Assembly: GCF_004216855.1 (NCBI RefSeq)
Contig: NZ_SGXT01000011.1
Coordinates: forward strand, 1-64,000
Reading direction: 5' to 3'
Source: Microcella alkaliphila
GTDB lineage: Bacteria; Actinomycetota; Actinomycetes; Actinomycetales; Microbacteriaceae
DNA length: 64,000 nt
The translations under genes and the position numbers were made by a program. Below, piece by piece: positions 16,201 through 24,029 of the stretch (the first letter of the stretch is position 1; each line of letters starts with the position of its first letter). The notes under the pieces are model-generated. The model was not told the origin of the DNA. It saw only the letters and a list, made by a program, of their open reading frames with translations, and did not search any database.

Positions 16201-16882
16201 CGACGGATCCGCCCTCGGCTACCTCACCGACGGCCACGACGTGCTCCCCGCCGAATACGGGTACTTCCTCGCCGAAACCCGCCGCGTGCATCCCGCGCTC
16301 GCCGCCCACGTCAGCGACCTCTCGTACGAGGGCCAGCTGCACGCCCACCCGAGCGCCGCCCGCCGCCACCTCGAGGGGCTCGCCCCCGGCATCCACGCGC
16401 ACCCCGTCACCCACCACGGCAACGCCACCGAGTCGGCCGAAGAGGCCGCCGCCGTCGTCGCCCTCGTCGACCGGGCCATCGGGCTCGGGTGGACCGACCC
16501 GACCGATCGTCGGGTCGCGCGGGGCGATGCCCCGCGCCCGCTCACCGCCGCCGACATCATCGTCGTCACGCCGTACAACGCCCACGTGCACGCCGTGCGC
16601 GACGCCCTCGACGCCGCCGGGCACACCGAGACGCGCGTTGGCACGGTCGACAAGTTCCAAGGCCAGGAGGCCGTGATCGCCATCGTCACCCTTGCCGCCT
16701 CCAGCGCCGCCGACGCGCCCCGTGGTCTCGACTTCCTGCTCAACCGCAACCGGCTCAACGTTGCCATCTCGCGCGCCCAGTGGGCCGCCCACATCGTGCA
16801 CTCACCCGCCATCGCCGACCACCTGCCCCACACCCCGGCAGGGCTCGGCGAACTGAGTGCGTTCCTCCGCCTCATCGACTGA
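13235..16882 (+). CDS. TM0106-family RecB-like nuclease fused to a DNA2/UPF1-like helicase
   Basis: This is a very large protein of 1,215 residues. The N-terminal third is a RecB-type (PD-D/ExK) nuclease: VLDSKLARRAK near 146-156 and MQLAAYADQLE with the following motif. A cysteine near residue 29 (AAECEFGF) plus HCGKCVWC at 232-239 give the four cysteines of an iron-sulfur cluster. Around 330 YFDFEGDP begins an RNase H-like domain of the YprB type. An acidic Asp/Ala/Gly linker spans about 525-565. The C-terminal helicase has Walker A GPPGTGKT near 832-839, DEAGQ near 948, GDPQQLPQ, and FQGQEAVI with LNVAISRAQ. A TAGCGT -10 lies six bases before the ATG. It is likely to act in DNA repair or phage defence; the substrate is unknown. 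Confidence 0.87.
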   Translation: MYLIDRADGSRLLVTSASDLKTAAECEFGFARRVDALLGRIEALDEPLDAMNERTILLGYAHEARLIEQHRAHGSLVEIDRPARGIDGMLAAQQATLDALHARTDMVVQATFFDPEHGPDVAPGVGLGFVGYADFLEHRGDGVYRVLDSKLARRAKVTALMQLAAYADQLERLAIPVDSETGLILGNDELSIHRLADIAPVHRRQRERMHALLRDRARAADVVAWRAPGLSHCGKCVWCADSIASHDDVWQTYGLRGGQWQKLGDAGITTMTHLVDSAGAVAGIPQRTLDGLRAQAALQLRADAGDRVPPVELIDASALDALPAPSPGDLYFDFEGDPLYTEDGTGWWGIDYLFGVIDRDDAFTAYWAHTFADERAALIAFLDDVDRRLAEHPDLHIYHYAPYEKTHLRLLAARHGVGEDTVDRLLRDGVLIDLYAVVKRALRIGSTSYSIKKFEPLYWPESRLGSAVTAGDDSVGEYVRARELRIGGQTADAQQILDDIADYNRIDCVSTRKLDQWLRAYPRGRGDDSGGADGDSAGDGDEGAGADPDAADLDAANADAPGAVDDRIIETSPLHDDLTRLAANPDGSPALEPDRTAEQRLYAYAAAAIDYHRREHKTYWWAHFDRLSSSLDEWADTRDVFVVDPDQPVTQTDWGMTGRQRLPRRQLRLHGQWAPGSRPTIGGRSGPFAVYEHPAPLPLNPRDPLSRPARSISVDAAGDDWVALTETLATDPRTGEPVNEYGDLPAALTPAPPPDPGKQVDAIHEWGARLVTAHPELPRDAVVDLLLRRPPRTRGNVGLAAVTADEHGEPDRIRVVTDSLLALDHSYLAVQGPPGTGKTYLGSRVIARLVADHGWRVGVVAQGHATVEHVLDAVVSAGLDGAHVAKAPKTGADPAQYATAEWTVLGRADQLAAWTAEQPRGYVIGGTAWDFANPSRVGRDSLDLLVIDEAGQYALAATIAASVSARNLLLLGDPQQLPQVSQGTHPEPIDGSALGYLTDGHDVLPAEYGYFLAETRRVHPALAAHVSDLSYEGQLHAHPSAARRHLEGLAPGIHAHPVTHHGNATESAEEAAAVVALVDRAIGLGWTDPTDRRVARGDAPRPLTAADIIVVTPYNAHVHAVRDALDAAGHTETRVGTVDKFQGQEAVIAIVTLAASSAADAPRGLDFLLNRNRLNVAISRAQWAAHIVHSPAIADHLPHTPAGLGELSAFLRLID

Positions 16883-17005
16883 CGCGGCCGCGGACGCTCC
16901 TTCACACAGGTCGGAGGCTGAACACCCGTCCACCTGTGTCCGCGCGGGGCGTCAGTGCGCACAACTAGCTGGCACGCTCGCCACATGCCGATCCCGACAA
17001 CACGT

Positions 17006-17023
17006 GTTATACCGAGTTATACT
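17006..17023 (+). promoter_or_regulatory. mazEF promoter with direct-repeat operator
   Basis: GTTATAC is repeated at 17006-17012 and 17016-17022, ten bases apart (one helical turn). The second copy contains the -10 hexamer TATACT (17018-17023), six bases before the antitoxin ATG. The transcript is probably leaderless, and the repeats are the likely ribbon-helix-helix binding site. Confidence 0.6.
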
Positions 17024-17029
17024 GCCCGC

Positions 17030-17299
17030 ATGAAGACCGCGATATCGCTGCCTGATGAGCTCTTCCAGCGTGTCGAAGCTGCCCGAGCGCAGGACGGCAC
17101 GGGCCGATCAGAATTCTTCGCCGAAGCTGCGCGGGCGTACTTGCAGCAACGCGAGTCCGAGCGGCTCCGGGAGGAAATCGACGCGGCGATCACGGCGATC
17201 GCGGCCGATCCCGACGGTAACGACGATGACAACACGTCCGAGATCGTGGCCTACTCGATGCAGCGGTGGGCACAGCTCAGCGAGGATGAGGGCTGGTGA
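17030..17299 (+). CDS. MazE-like ribbon-helix-helix antitoxin
   Basis: The 89-residue protein begins MKTAISLPDELFQRVEAARA, a classic ribbon-helix-helix DNA-binding N-terminus, followed by GRSEFFAEAARAYLQQ. The C-terminal part is acidic (DPDGNDDDNTSEIV) and likely binds the toxin. The start follows a near-consensus -10 by six bases and is the only sensible one for this fold. The stop overlaps the toxin start codon. Confidence 0.87.
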   Translation: MKTAISLPDELFQRVEAARAQDGTGRSEFFAEAARAYLQQRESERLREEIDAAITAIAADPDGNDDDNTSEIVAYSMQRWAQLSEDEGW

Positions 17300-17637
17300 T
17301 CAGCAGGGGAGACATCTGTTGGGCCGACTTGGGGCCGGTCATCGATCACGCGCCAGCGAAACGTCGCCCTGTGGTCGTCGTGCAGAGTGACATCTTCACG
17401 CACACCTCGATCGGAACGATCGTGGTCGTAGCCATGAGCAGCAAACTGGGACGCGCCCGACTGAGGGGCACGGTGTTTGTTCCGAAATCAATCAGTGGTC
17501 TGGAACGCGACAGCATGGTTGTGCCGACCGAGATCATCACCGTCGATCGTTCCCGCATGGGGCAGCCCGTGGGACGACTTCCGCGGCCCCTGCTCGACGA
17601 GCTCGATGCCGGACTCCGGCTGGTCCTGAACCTGTAG
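17296..17637 (+). CDS. MazF/PemK-type endoribonuclease toxin
   Basis: The 113-residue protein has the PemK/MazF fold: RGDICWADLGPVIDHAPAKR at the N-terminus with the catalytic-loop Arg and the KRRPVVVVQ strand, then TIVVVAMSS, and VVPTEIITVDRSRMGQPVGR with the conserved Thr-Glu. These toxins cleave RNA at short sequence motifs. It starts at a GTG that overlaps the antitoxin stop (GTGA). It is the last toxin-antitoxin module of the accessory island. Confidence 0.88.
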   Translation: MISRGDICWADLGPVIDHAPAKRRPVVVVQSDIFTHTSIGTIVVVAMSSKLGRARLRGTVFVPKSISGLERDSMVVPTEIITVDRSRMGQPVGRLPRPLLDELDAGLRLVLNL

Positions 17638-17708
17638 TCCGGGGCGGTTCTGCCTGACGACCGCCTCGCACGACACCCGCACTCAGCCGCCCGCGCTACC
17701 GTGGACGG

Positions 17709-18506
17709 ATGCCCACGAACGTTCGCCCGAGCATCCCGCGCATCGTCGCCGGGGTCGCGGCCGACTACGCGTACGTGCTCGGCCGCCGCCTCACCGCCAC
17801 CCTGAAGCCCCGCGCGCCGCTGCCCGGAGACGGCACCCCGCCCGGCAGCAGGGGACGCCCCGTCGTCATCCTGCCCGGCATCTTCGAAAGCTGGCACTAC
17901 CTCGAACGCATCGTCGAAGCCCTCTCCGCCGCCGGCCACCCCGTCTACATCGTCGGCGACATCGGCATCAACGGTCGGCCCATCCCCGCCACCGCCCGCC
18001 GCGTCTACCGCTACCTCGTCGCCCACGACCTGCGCGACGCGATCCTCGTCGCCCACTCCAAAGGCGGGCTGATCGGCAAGCACGTCATGTTGCACGACGC
18101 GCAGGTGAACCCGGGCGCCAACCTGCCCGGTCGCCGCCGCGTGGCCCACCTGATCGCTGTCAACACTCCCTGGCGGGGCAGCGAACTCGCCCGCTACGGC
18201 GTCGGAGCGTGGCGCGAATTCGCGCCGCGCCGCCCCGTCATGGCACTCCTCGCAGCCGAAAGCGACGTGGATGCCCGCATCACCGCCATCGACTCGGCCG
18301 TCGACCAGTACGTGCCGCGCGAATCCGCGCCCGCCGCGGCCACGCGCATCCCCGTGCCGCTCGTCGGGCACTTCCGGGTGCTGGCGCACCCGAGCGTGGT
18401 CGCCCTGATCGTGGACCGCGTGCGCGAGGTGACGCGGGCTCGCGGCGGCGTGCCGCCCCGCACCCGCGTCAGCTACCCCGGTGTAGGAATTCCTACAGCC
18501 GAGTAG
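17709..18506 (+). CDS. Alpha/beta-hydrolase, lipase-like
   Basis: The 265-residue protein has the strand-loop PVVILPGIFESWHYL near 50-64 (oxyanion-hole region), the nucleophile elbow AHSKGGLIGKH near 115-125 with Ser, a later Asp, and a His near GHFRVLAHPSV at about 221. This pattern suits lipases and PGAP1-like esterases with GHSxG-type elbows (here AHSKG). There is no clear signal peptide. TACCGT lies six bases before the ATG, so it is probably leaderless. The substrate is unknown. Confidence 0.75.
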   Translation: MPTNVRPSIPRIVAGVAADYAYVLGRRLTATLKPRAPLPGDGTPPGSRGRPVVILPGIFESWHYLERIVEALSAAGHPVYIVGDIGINGRPIPATARRVYRYLVAHDLRDAILVAHSKGGLIGKHVMLHDAQVNPGANLPGRRRVAHLIAVNTPWRGSELARYGVGAWREFAPRRPVMALLAAESDVDARITAIDSAVDQYVPRESAPAAATRIPVPLVGHFRVLAHPSVVALIVDRVREVTRARGGVPPRTRVSYPGVGIPTAE

Positions 18507-18513
18507 TCGCGGG

Positions 18514-18999
18514 CTACTTCGCCCCGCGCTCCTCCGGGTCCGACCGCTCCTCGGTCTCGTCGTTCACCCACTGCCCCTCGGCAAGGTAGGCGAGCCGGCG
18601 CAGCGCCTCGCGGTTGCGCAGGTCGAGCGGCGGATCGGTCAACAGTCGCGGCACATACTGCAGGGGCCCGCGCACCGCCCACTCGTGAATGCGCACCACG
18701 CACCCCTCCGCGTGCGGCCGCGTCTCCACCACAATGCGGGCCTCGCCGATCGGCCAGCCCTTCGCCTGAAACACGGCGCGCTTCGGCGCATCCCACTCCA
18801 CGACGACCGTCTCGTCATCGATCACCGCCGGCCAGATGCCCACCGAGTGGTTGATCCGCGAACCCACCTCCGGCCACTCCTCGTCGACGTAGCGCATGCG
18901 GGACGCGCCGACCACCCACGAGGGGTAGGTCCACCCGTCGGCGAGCACCGCGAACACCGCCTCGGGCGGGCATCGGAACAGCCTCGTCGTCGTCGCCAT
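18514..18999 (-). CDS. SRPBCC-fold protein (polyketide cyclase/START-like)
   Basis: This 161-residue protein opens MATTTRLFRCPPEAVFAVLA, the usual first strand and helix of the SRPBCC fold, continuing with YPSWVVGASRMRYVDEEWP and GSRINHSVGIWP. Members form a deep cavity for hydrophobic ligands. Its ATG overlaps the stop of the FAD oxidoreductase upstream (TGATG), so the two are translationally coupled and probably act on related lipid or isoprenoid molecules; that link is inferred. The C-terminal 30 residues are charged. Confidence 0.75.
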   Translation of the reverse strand: MATTTRLFRCPPEAVFAVLADGWTYPSWVVGASRMRYVDEEWPEVGSRINHSVGIWPAVIDDETVVVEWDAPKRAVFQAKGWPIGEARIVVETRPHAEGCVVRIHEWAVRGPLQYVPRLLTDPPLDLRNREALRRLAYLAEGQWVNDETEERSDPEERGAK

Positions 19000-20534
19000 C
19001 AGTGCGTCCCCTCCGTCAGATCGATCGCCGAGCCGGCGACCCCCAGGTGCGGCAGCGCCGTCACCCCAAACTCATTCCTCAGCGCACTGCGCGCCGCGTA
19101 CGCACCCGCCAGACCGTGCACGCCCGGCCCCGGCGGCGTCGCCGACGAGCACAGGTACACGCCCGGCAGGGGAGTGCGCCACGGATCCACCGCCAGCCGC
19201 GGACGCGCCGCCAACTGCCACAGCGTCGCCGCGCCCGTCGCAATATCGCCGCCCACGTAGTTCGGGTTCTGGTGCTCCATCTCCACCGCCGAAAAACTCG
19301 CGGATGCCCGGATCACGTCCCGGAACCCCGGCGCGAACCGCTCCACCTGCCGCGTGATCGCCTCCGTCTGATCGACCGTCGAACCGTGCGGCACGTGCGT
19401 ATATGTCCACAGCACGTGCTGCCCGTCGGGCGCCCGCGAGTCGTCCACGATGGACGGCTGCGACACCAGCACGTACGGGTTCGACGAGTGCCGTCCCGCC
19501 GCCACGTCGCGCTCGGCCGCCGCGATCTCCTCCCGCGAGCCTCCGAGGTGCAGCGTCGGGGCCGACCGCAACTCGGGGTCGCGCCACGGCACTGGGCCCG
19601 ACAGCGCGAAGTCGACCTTCGCGACGGCGTCGCCGTGACGGTAGGCGAGCATCCGACGAGCGAACCAGGTCGGCAGCGCGCCCCCTGCGAGCTCCACGAG
19701 CGCGCGGGGCGTCACATCCAGCAGCACGGCGTCGGAGGGCGGCAGCTCGGCGAGCGAGCGCACCGGGTGGTCGGCGACCACCTCGCCGCCGTGGGCGACC
19801 AGGTCGGCGACCAGAGCATCCACGATCGACTGCGAGCCGCCGCGCGGAATCGGCCAGCCGCCCGCGTGCGCCGCCGTTGCGAGCGCGAGCGCCGTGCCGG
19901 CCGTCGCGAGGCTCGGCATGGGCCGCACCGAGTGGGCCGCCACCCCCGCGAACAGCGCGGGGGCGACCGCGTCGCGGAAGCGCAGGTTCCAGGCGGGAGA
20001 GCCCTGCTCGAGCGCCCGCACCCCAAACATCGCGGTCGTCACGGGATGCGCGGGGATGCGGAGCAGGGACGACCCCGTGAACTGCGCCACCTCCCGCGCG
20101 CGCTCGACCAGCGGCTCGAACAGCGCGTGCCAGGCGTTGCCGTCGCCGGCAGCGAAACCCCCGCCCGGCAGCGGGATGCCCGTCTCGTCGAGCCGGTCGG
20201 CCGTGTCCTCCAGGCTGCGGAAGGCGATGCCCGCGGGGCGGTCGTCGAGCGGGTGGGCGTACGAGATGTCGGGCGTGATCAGGTCGACGCGCTTGTGAAG
20301 CTCGAACTTGCGAAAAAAGCCTGACGCGACCGCGAGCGGATGCACGGCGCTGCCGAGGTCGTGACGGAAGCCGGGAAGGGTCAGCTCACCGGTGCGGGCG
20401 CCGCCGCCGACCGTGTCGGCCTGCTCGAACACGGTGACCCGCACGCCGGCGCGGGCGAGCAGCACCGCCGCGGCGAGACCGTTGGGGCCCGAGCCGACCA
20501 CGACCGCCGTGTGGGTGTCACGCGAAAACGCCAT
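18999..20534 (-). CDS. FAD-dependent oxidoreductase of the phytoene desaturase/CrtI type
   Basis: At 511 residues this is the usual length. The dinucleotide-binding motif VVVGSGPNGLAAAVLLARAG is at about 11-30, followed by VTVFEQADTVGGGARTGELT, the GG-loop of the amine oxidase/CrtI superfamily. The C-terminal FAD contact is YLCSSATPPGPGVHGLAGAY near 470-490. It may be a carotenoid desaturase or isomerase-like enzyme, or a general phytoene-dehydrogenase-related oxidoreductase. No crtB or crtE lies nearby, so a carotenoid role is not supported. It is coupled to the SRPBCC gene. Confidence 0.8.
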   Translation of the reverse strand: MAFSRDTHTAVVVGSGPNGLAAAVLLARAGVRVTVFEQADTVGGGARTGELTLPGFRHDLGSAVHPLAVASGFFRKFELHKRVDLITPDISYAHPLDDRPAGIAFRSLEDTADRLDETGIPLPGGGFAAGDGNAWHALFEPLVERAREVAQFTGSSLLRIPAHPVTTAMFGVRALEQGSPAWNLRFRDAVAPALFAGVAAHSVRPMPSLATAGTALALATAAHAGGWPIPRGGSQSIVDALVADLVAHGGEVVADHPVRSLAELPPSDAVLLDVTPRALVELAGGALPTWFARRMLAYRHGDAVAKVDFALSGPVPWRDPELRSAPTLHLGGSREEIAAAERDVAAGRHSSNPYVLVSQPSIVDDSRAPDGQHVLWTYTHVPHGSTVDQTEAITRQVERFAPGFRDVIRASASFSAVEMEHQNPNYVGGDIATGAATLWQLAARPRLAVDPWRTPLPGVYLCSSATPPGPGVHGLAGAYAARSALRNEFGVTALPHLGVAGSAIDLTEGTH

Positions 20535-20606
20535 CCGACAACGCTAGTGAGCGTGGGGCCTTCGTGCAGGCCAGTCTCAGGGTTGTTGGAGGTTTGCGGG
20601 CACGGA

Positions 20607-21617
20607 TCAGTCCTCGGAGAACCACGCGATCCACGCGTCACGCAGGGGGCCCGCCGGCGCGCCCTCGGGCCACTGCCACGAGATGTGCGCGCGCACCGCC
20701 TCGCGATCCGTGCGAAAGCGACGGGCGAGCATCCGCCGTTCGGGGTCGGTGAAGGCGAACGGTGCGGCGCCCGCGAGGGCCGCGTCGTCGGCAGCGCGGC
20801 GAACCTCCGCGAGCTGCGCATCGGTGCGACGACGAACCCCGGGCACCCAGCCGACGCGGGCGCGTCGACGAGCGAGGCCCGCGATCGCGGCCAACGCCTC
20901 CCGGCTGGGCGGGGGCACGACGGCGGCGGGGCCGTCCGTATCCGCGGCCGGGCTGGCGGCATCGGGGCCGAGCGTCGCCACCAGCGCATCGACGGCCGAA
21001 CCGCGAGACACCGGCGTGACGAGTACGCGCACCTCCCCGTCCGGGTCTGCCCACCGCCGCAGCAACTCGGCATAGCGGTGCTCGTGGGCGCGCTGGTCAC
21101 TGGCGAGCGCCGCGCGTGCCGTGAGCGTCGTCTCCCCGGTCTGCTCGGCGAGTCGCACCGACTGGGCGAGAGCGGCCGCCAGCGCGTCGTCGGGGCGGCG
21201 GACGGGCAGCACGACGTCGACGCTGTCGGCAACGGTGCGCATTTCGCGGCGCAGCCCCGACGGGTCGGCGAGCCACGCGGCTCCGGGGGCGACAAGCACG
21301 AGTGTGTGGGCGCCCGCGTCTCGGGCGTCGTCGGCCACACGGCGCAGGCGGTCGCGCACCACCTGGCGTGCCTGAGGGGGCCGGGCGCGCAGCGCCCCGA
21401 GGCCGTCAGTCGGGCGGCTGGCACCCGACAACTCGACGAGTTCTGGGTGCACGGTGATGCGGTCGGCCATACGTCCGAACCACGCCGCATCGAGCGGGTA
21501 CACCACGCCCGCCGGCAGGGAATCGGTCGCCGCGCGGGCACTCAGCTCAGCGGCCAGCGACGAGGCCGCCGTCCAGCGGGGTGCGAGTACGGCGACAAGG
21601 CGCAACGGTGCGGTCAC
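20607..21617 (-). CDS. Hypothetical protein
   Basis: A soluble protein of about 336 residues starting near VTAPLRLVAVLAPRW. It has no P-loop despite an opening hydrophobic strand, no signal peptide and no membrane segment. HTLVLVAPGAAWLADP near 100 and VRVLVTPVSRG near 200 look like parallel strands of an alpha/beta fold. The C-terminus (about 285-335) resembles a helical region often seen after such folds: FTDPERRMLARRFRTDREAV. I do not recognise the family. A GTG at 21615-21617 is chosen; an in-frame TTG at 21627-21629 is possible. Confidence 0.6.
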   Translation of the reverse strand: MTAPLRLVAVLAPRWTAASSLAAELSARAATDSLPAGVVYPLDAAWFGRMADRITVHPELVELSGASRPTDGLGALRARPPQARQVVRDRLRRVADDARDAGAHTLVLVAPGAAWLADPSGLRREMRTVADSVDVVLPVRRPDDALAAALAQSVRLAEQTGETTLTARAALASDQRAHEHRYAELLRRWADPDGEVRVLVTPVSRGSAVDALVATLGPDAASPAADTDGPAAVVPPPSREALAAIAGLARRRARVGWVPGVRRRTDAQLAEVRRAADDAALAGAAPFAFTDPERRMLARRFRTDREAVRAHISWQWPEGAPAGPLRDAWIAWFSED

Positions 21618-21665
21618 TCCCTGAGTCAATCACGCGTCGACGGCCGCGGCAGCACCGTTTCCGCG

Positions 21666-23081
21666 TCAGTTCTCGAGTTCGGCCGGCAGGCCGGCAAGCT
21701 CAAGGGAGTATTCGATGGCACCGTTGATGCCCGCCCACCGAACAGTGATCAGCCCCACGACCGACCCCGCGTCGTCCAGTGCGTCGCAGCGGAAGGTAGA
21801 TCCAATGCGAGCGTCAGCGGAGTCGGGGCACAAGACCTGCGCCACGAGAGCCTCGCTTGCCAGGTCTGCCGTGATGCGAGATTCGACGGCCCTCATTTCG
21901 GCGATCGTTGCTGACCGCGGAACGACGAACGGCGCGGCGATCACGAGTGAGGTGATGACCACCGATGTCGCGATGAATACCCACAGTGGCGCGGTTCCCT
22001 TGCCCGATTCGCGGACGACCCGGACGGTGCGTGCGATGAGGTAAATGAATGGACCAAGGAGGATCCACCACGCGGACGCTCGATGCGTGTGACCGAGACT
22101 CACGAGTCGTCTCCGGTCGATGACCACCGCGACGATGAGATAGACCACGCTGAGAACCGAGATCGCCGCGAGTGACCCGCCGAGCACCAGCAGGTTTCGC
22201 TCAGCGACGAGCACAGGCAGGGCCGCCACGTTACCCGCAGTCAGAGCGACGCCAAGCAGTGTCATGACCACAGGGACGACGAGCGGGCTGACTGCGAGCA
22301 TCCACCCCCCGACCGTCGAAGATCGGCTCGGAGCGGGCGTGCGAGCAGGTGCCGACCGTGCCCAGTTGCGCCCCATCGGCTCATAGTCGACGGATGCCAG
22401 CTCGGCCGCAGACTGCGGAACAGCGAAACTCGGCGGCGGCGCCCAGGCGGCGTCTACGGGTGATTGAGCTGAGGGGGCGGCGGTCGGTGCACTGCCGACT
22501 GCTGACGCGCGCGGCGGCGACGCGGCCGACGCTGCGGACAGGGCCGACGACGCGAGTGCGCGTGTGTCAACCGGCCCGGGATTGAGCGGCACGACCCCCG
22601 TCGGTCCCGTCGACGACGGCACGATCATCCCGGCAGTTCGGGTCTCACTGGGGCGCTGTTCGACCTGCTGCACGACCGGCACGCCGAAAGTCACGTCGGA
22701 ATCAGCGCTGTCCGGAGCGGAGCTGTCGGCGCTCGTCGACGACCCAGCCTCGAGGGCACGTCGCTCACGACGCGTGAGCATCTGCGCACCTGGAGGAGGA
22801 GCGGTGCGCAAGTCGTCCGAACGCGTCGTGCCGACGGGCGTCTGCATCATGACGCCTCGAGGTTGCGCATCGGCGGGCGGGGGCATCGTCACTGTCGAAT
22901 CGCCAGCGACGGCGTCGTTGCTGGCACCGATGTTCACGCTGACAGCCATCGCAGGAACGGTCAGCGCCGCAGCGGGCAGTGGCTGACGGTGTTCCGTCCA
23001 CCCGGTGCCGTCCCACCAACGCATGAACGACGAATCAGGCGCGTCGGGATACCACCCTGGTATCGGCGTTTGCTCTCCCAT
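21666..23081 (-). CDS. DUF2510 membrane protein with DUF4333-like C-terminus
   Basis: The 471-residue protein has three parts. Residues 6-34 are a DUF2510 motif (GWYPDAPDSSFMRWWDGTGW). A long disordered Ala/Ser/Pro-rich stretch follows to about 245. Four hydrophobic segments between about 255 and 380 are likely membrane helices. The C-terminal extracytoplasmic domain has CPDS and FRCDA cysteines, resembling DUF4333. Such proteins are common in actinobacteria but their role is unknown. It is the first of four DUF2510 paralogues in this window and shares a CCCC-N-GGGG palindrome upstream with two others. Confidence 0.75.
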   Translation of the reverse strand: MGEQTPIPGWYPDAPDSSFMRWWDGTGWTEHRQPLPAAALTVPAMAVSVNIGASNDAVAGDSTVTMPPPADAQPRGVMMQTPVGTTRSDDLRTAPPPGAQMLTRRERRALEAGSSTSADSSAPDSADSDVTFGVPVVQQVEQRPSETRTAGMIVPSSTGPTGVVPLNPGPVDTRALASSALSAASAASPPRASAVGSAPTAAPSAQSPVDAAWAPPPSFAVPQSAAELASVDYEPMGRNWARSAPARTPAPSRSSTVGGWMLAVSPLVVPVVMTLLGVALTAGNVAALPVLVAERNLLVLGGSLAAISVLSVVYLIVAVVIDRRRLVSLGHTHRASAWWILLGPFIYLIARTVRVVRESGKGTAPLWVFIATSVVITSLVIAAPFVVPRSATIAEMRAVESRITADLASEALVAQVLCPDSADARIGSTFRCDALDDAGSVVGLITVRWAGINGAIEYSLELAGLPAELEN

Positions 23082-23141
23082 GCACAGACCCCCCTGAGCG
23101 ATGCTGACGAAAGCCTAGGCACTGAGTGGGTCTCACGGATA

Positions 23142-23156
23142 CCCCCTCTATGGGGG
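23142..23156. promoter_or_regulatory. CCCCC-N5-GGGGG palindrome upstream of a DUF2510 gene
   Basis: CCCCC TCTAT GGGGG lies 61 bp before the DUF2510 start and 31 bp before the divergent CPBP-like gene. A TAGGCT -10 for the minus-strand gene sits at 23112-23117. Related palindromes precede two other DUF2510 genes (36345-36358 and 39702-39714). Confidence 0.45.
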
Positions 23157-23186
23157 AATCTGAGCCGCATCTGCGACGATTGCCTC

Positions 23187-24029
23187 ATGCCCGCCGCCGC
23201 TCCGATCGCCCCGACGGACTCCCTTCCGATCCTCAGCGCCAAGCTGATCCCCGCCGCCATCGTCGCGACGAGCGCCATCGTGCTGTTCGGTTTCGAGAAC
23301 CGGGTCGTCGGCTACCCCTGGCTTCTCGCGGGTTTGATCGTTGCGTACGTGGTCGACCGCGAACTGATGCGCGACCTCGGCATCATCGCGGCGGGCCTCA
23401 TCGTGGTGAGCACGGTGAGCGTCAAGGCCGACATCTCGTGGCCCAACTTCTTCCTGCTCGGGTTCGTCTTGAGCCTCGCCGTGGCCGTGCCGTTCGTGCT
23501 CGACCGATTCGTGCTGAAGCGTCGCGTGATCCGCTTCCCCTGGCGCGGCGGCCAGAAGTGGCAACCGTGGGAGAAGTCGTACCTCTTCGCCGTGCCGTTC
23601 CTCGGCTGGCTGATCCTGCCGTTCTACTTCATCCAGTCCGGCTCGTACCAAAACTGGCCTGCGGTCAGCGAGTTCAGCGAGGTGGCGCGTCTCTTCGTCG
23701 GCGTCAATGCGGTCGGCATCTGGGACGAGCTCTTCTTCATCTGCACCTGTTACGTGCTGCTGATGCGACACTTCCCGCTGCTGGTCGCCAACATCCTGCA
23801 GGCGATTATCTTCGTCAGCTTCCTGTGGGAGCTTGGCTACCAGGCCTGGGGCCCGCTCATGACGATCCCCTTCGCCTTGCTACAGGGCTGGATCTTCCAC
23901 CGCACCAAGTCGCTCACCTACGTGATCATCGTGCACCTGCTGTTCGATCTGGTCGTCTTCCTCGCGATCGTGCACGCCCACAACCCGGGGGTGCTCCCGT
24001 TCTTCCTGATCGAGGCCCCCGGGTCGTAG
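23187..24029 (+). CDS. CPBP/CAAX-protease-like membrane protein
   Basis: This 280-residue protein has about eight hydrophobic helices. It carries VGIWDELFFICTCYVLLMRH near residues 177-196, matching the first active-site motif of CPBP (Abi/CAAX protease) proteins, where EExxxR is usual; here it is DELFFIC with Asp in the first position and no Arg at the expected spacing. Later HLLFDLVVFL gives the HxxxD/N-type motif. Glutamyl protease activity is therefore doubtful. CPBP proteins process prenylated or peptide substrates and can give bacteriocin immunity. The ATG at 23187 gives the N-terminus; upstream lies the shared palindrome. Confidence 0.7.
   Translation: MPAAAPIAPTDSLPILSAKLIPAAIVATSAIVLFGFENRVVGYPWLLAGLIVAYVVDRELMRDLGIIAAGLIVVSTVSVKADISWPNFFLLGFVLSLAVAVPFVLDRFVLKRRVIRFPWRGGQKWQPWEKSYLFAVPFLGWLILPFYFIQSGSYQNWPAVSEFSEVARLFVGVNAVGIWDELFFICTCYVLLMRHFPLLVANILQAIIFVSFLWELGYQAWGPLMTIPFALLQGWIFHRTKSLTYVIIVHLLFDLVVFLAIVHAHNPGVLPFFLIEAPGS

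Noticed and set aside
15365-16801. 478-residue minus-strand open frame
   Set aside because: It is antisense to the helicase motifs of the nuclease/helicase gene and consists of Gly/Val/Asp-rich shadow sequence.
18999-21629. Carotenoid biosynthesis cluster
   Set aside because: The FAD oxidoreductase is CrtI-like, but no phytoene synthase or prenyl transferase lies nearby.
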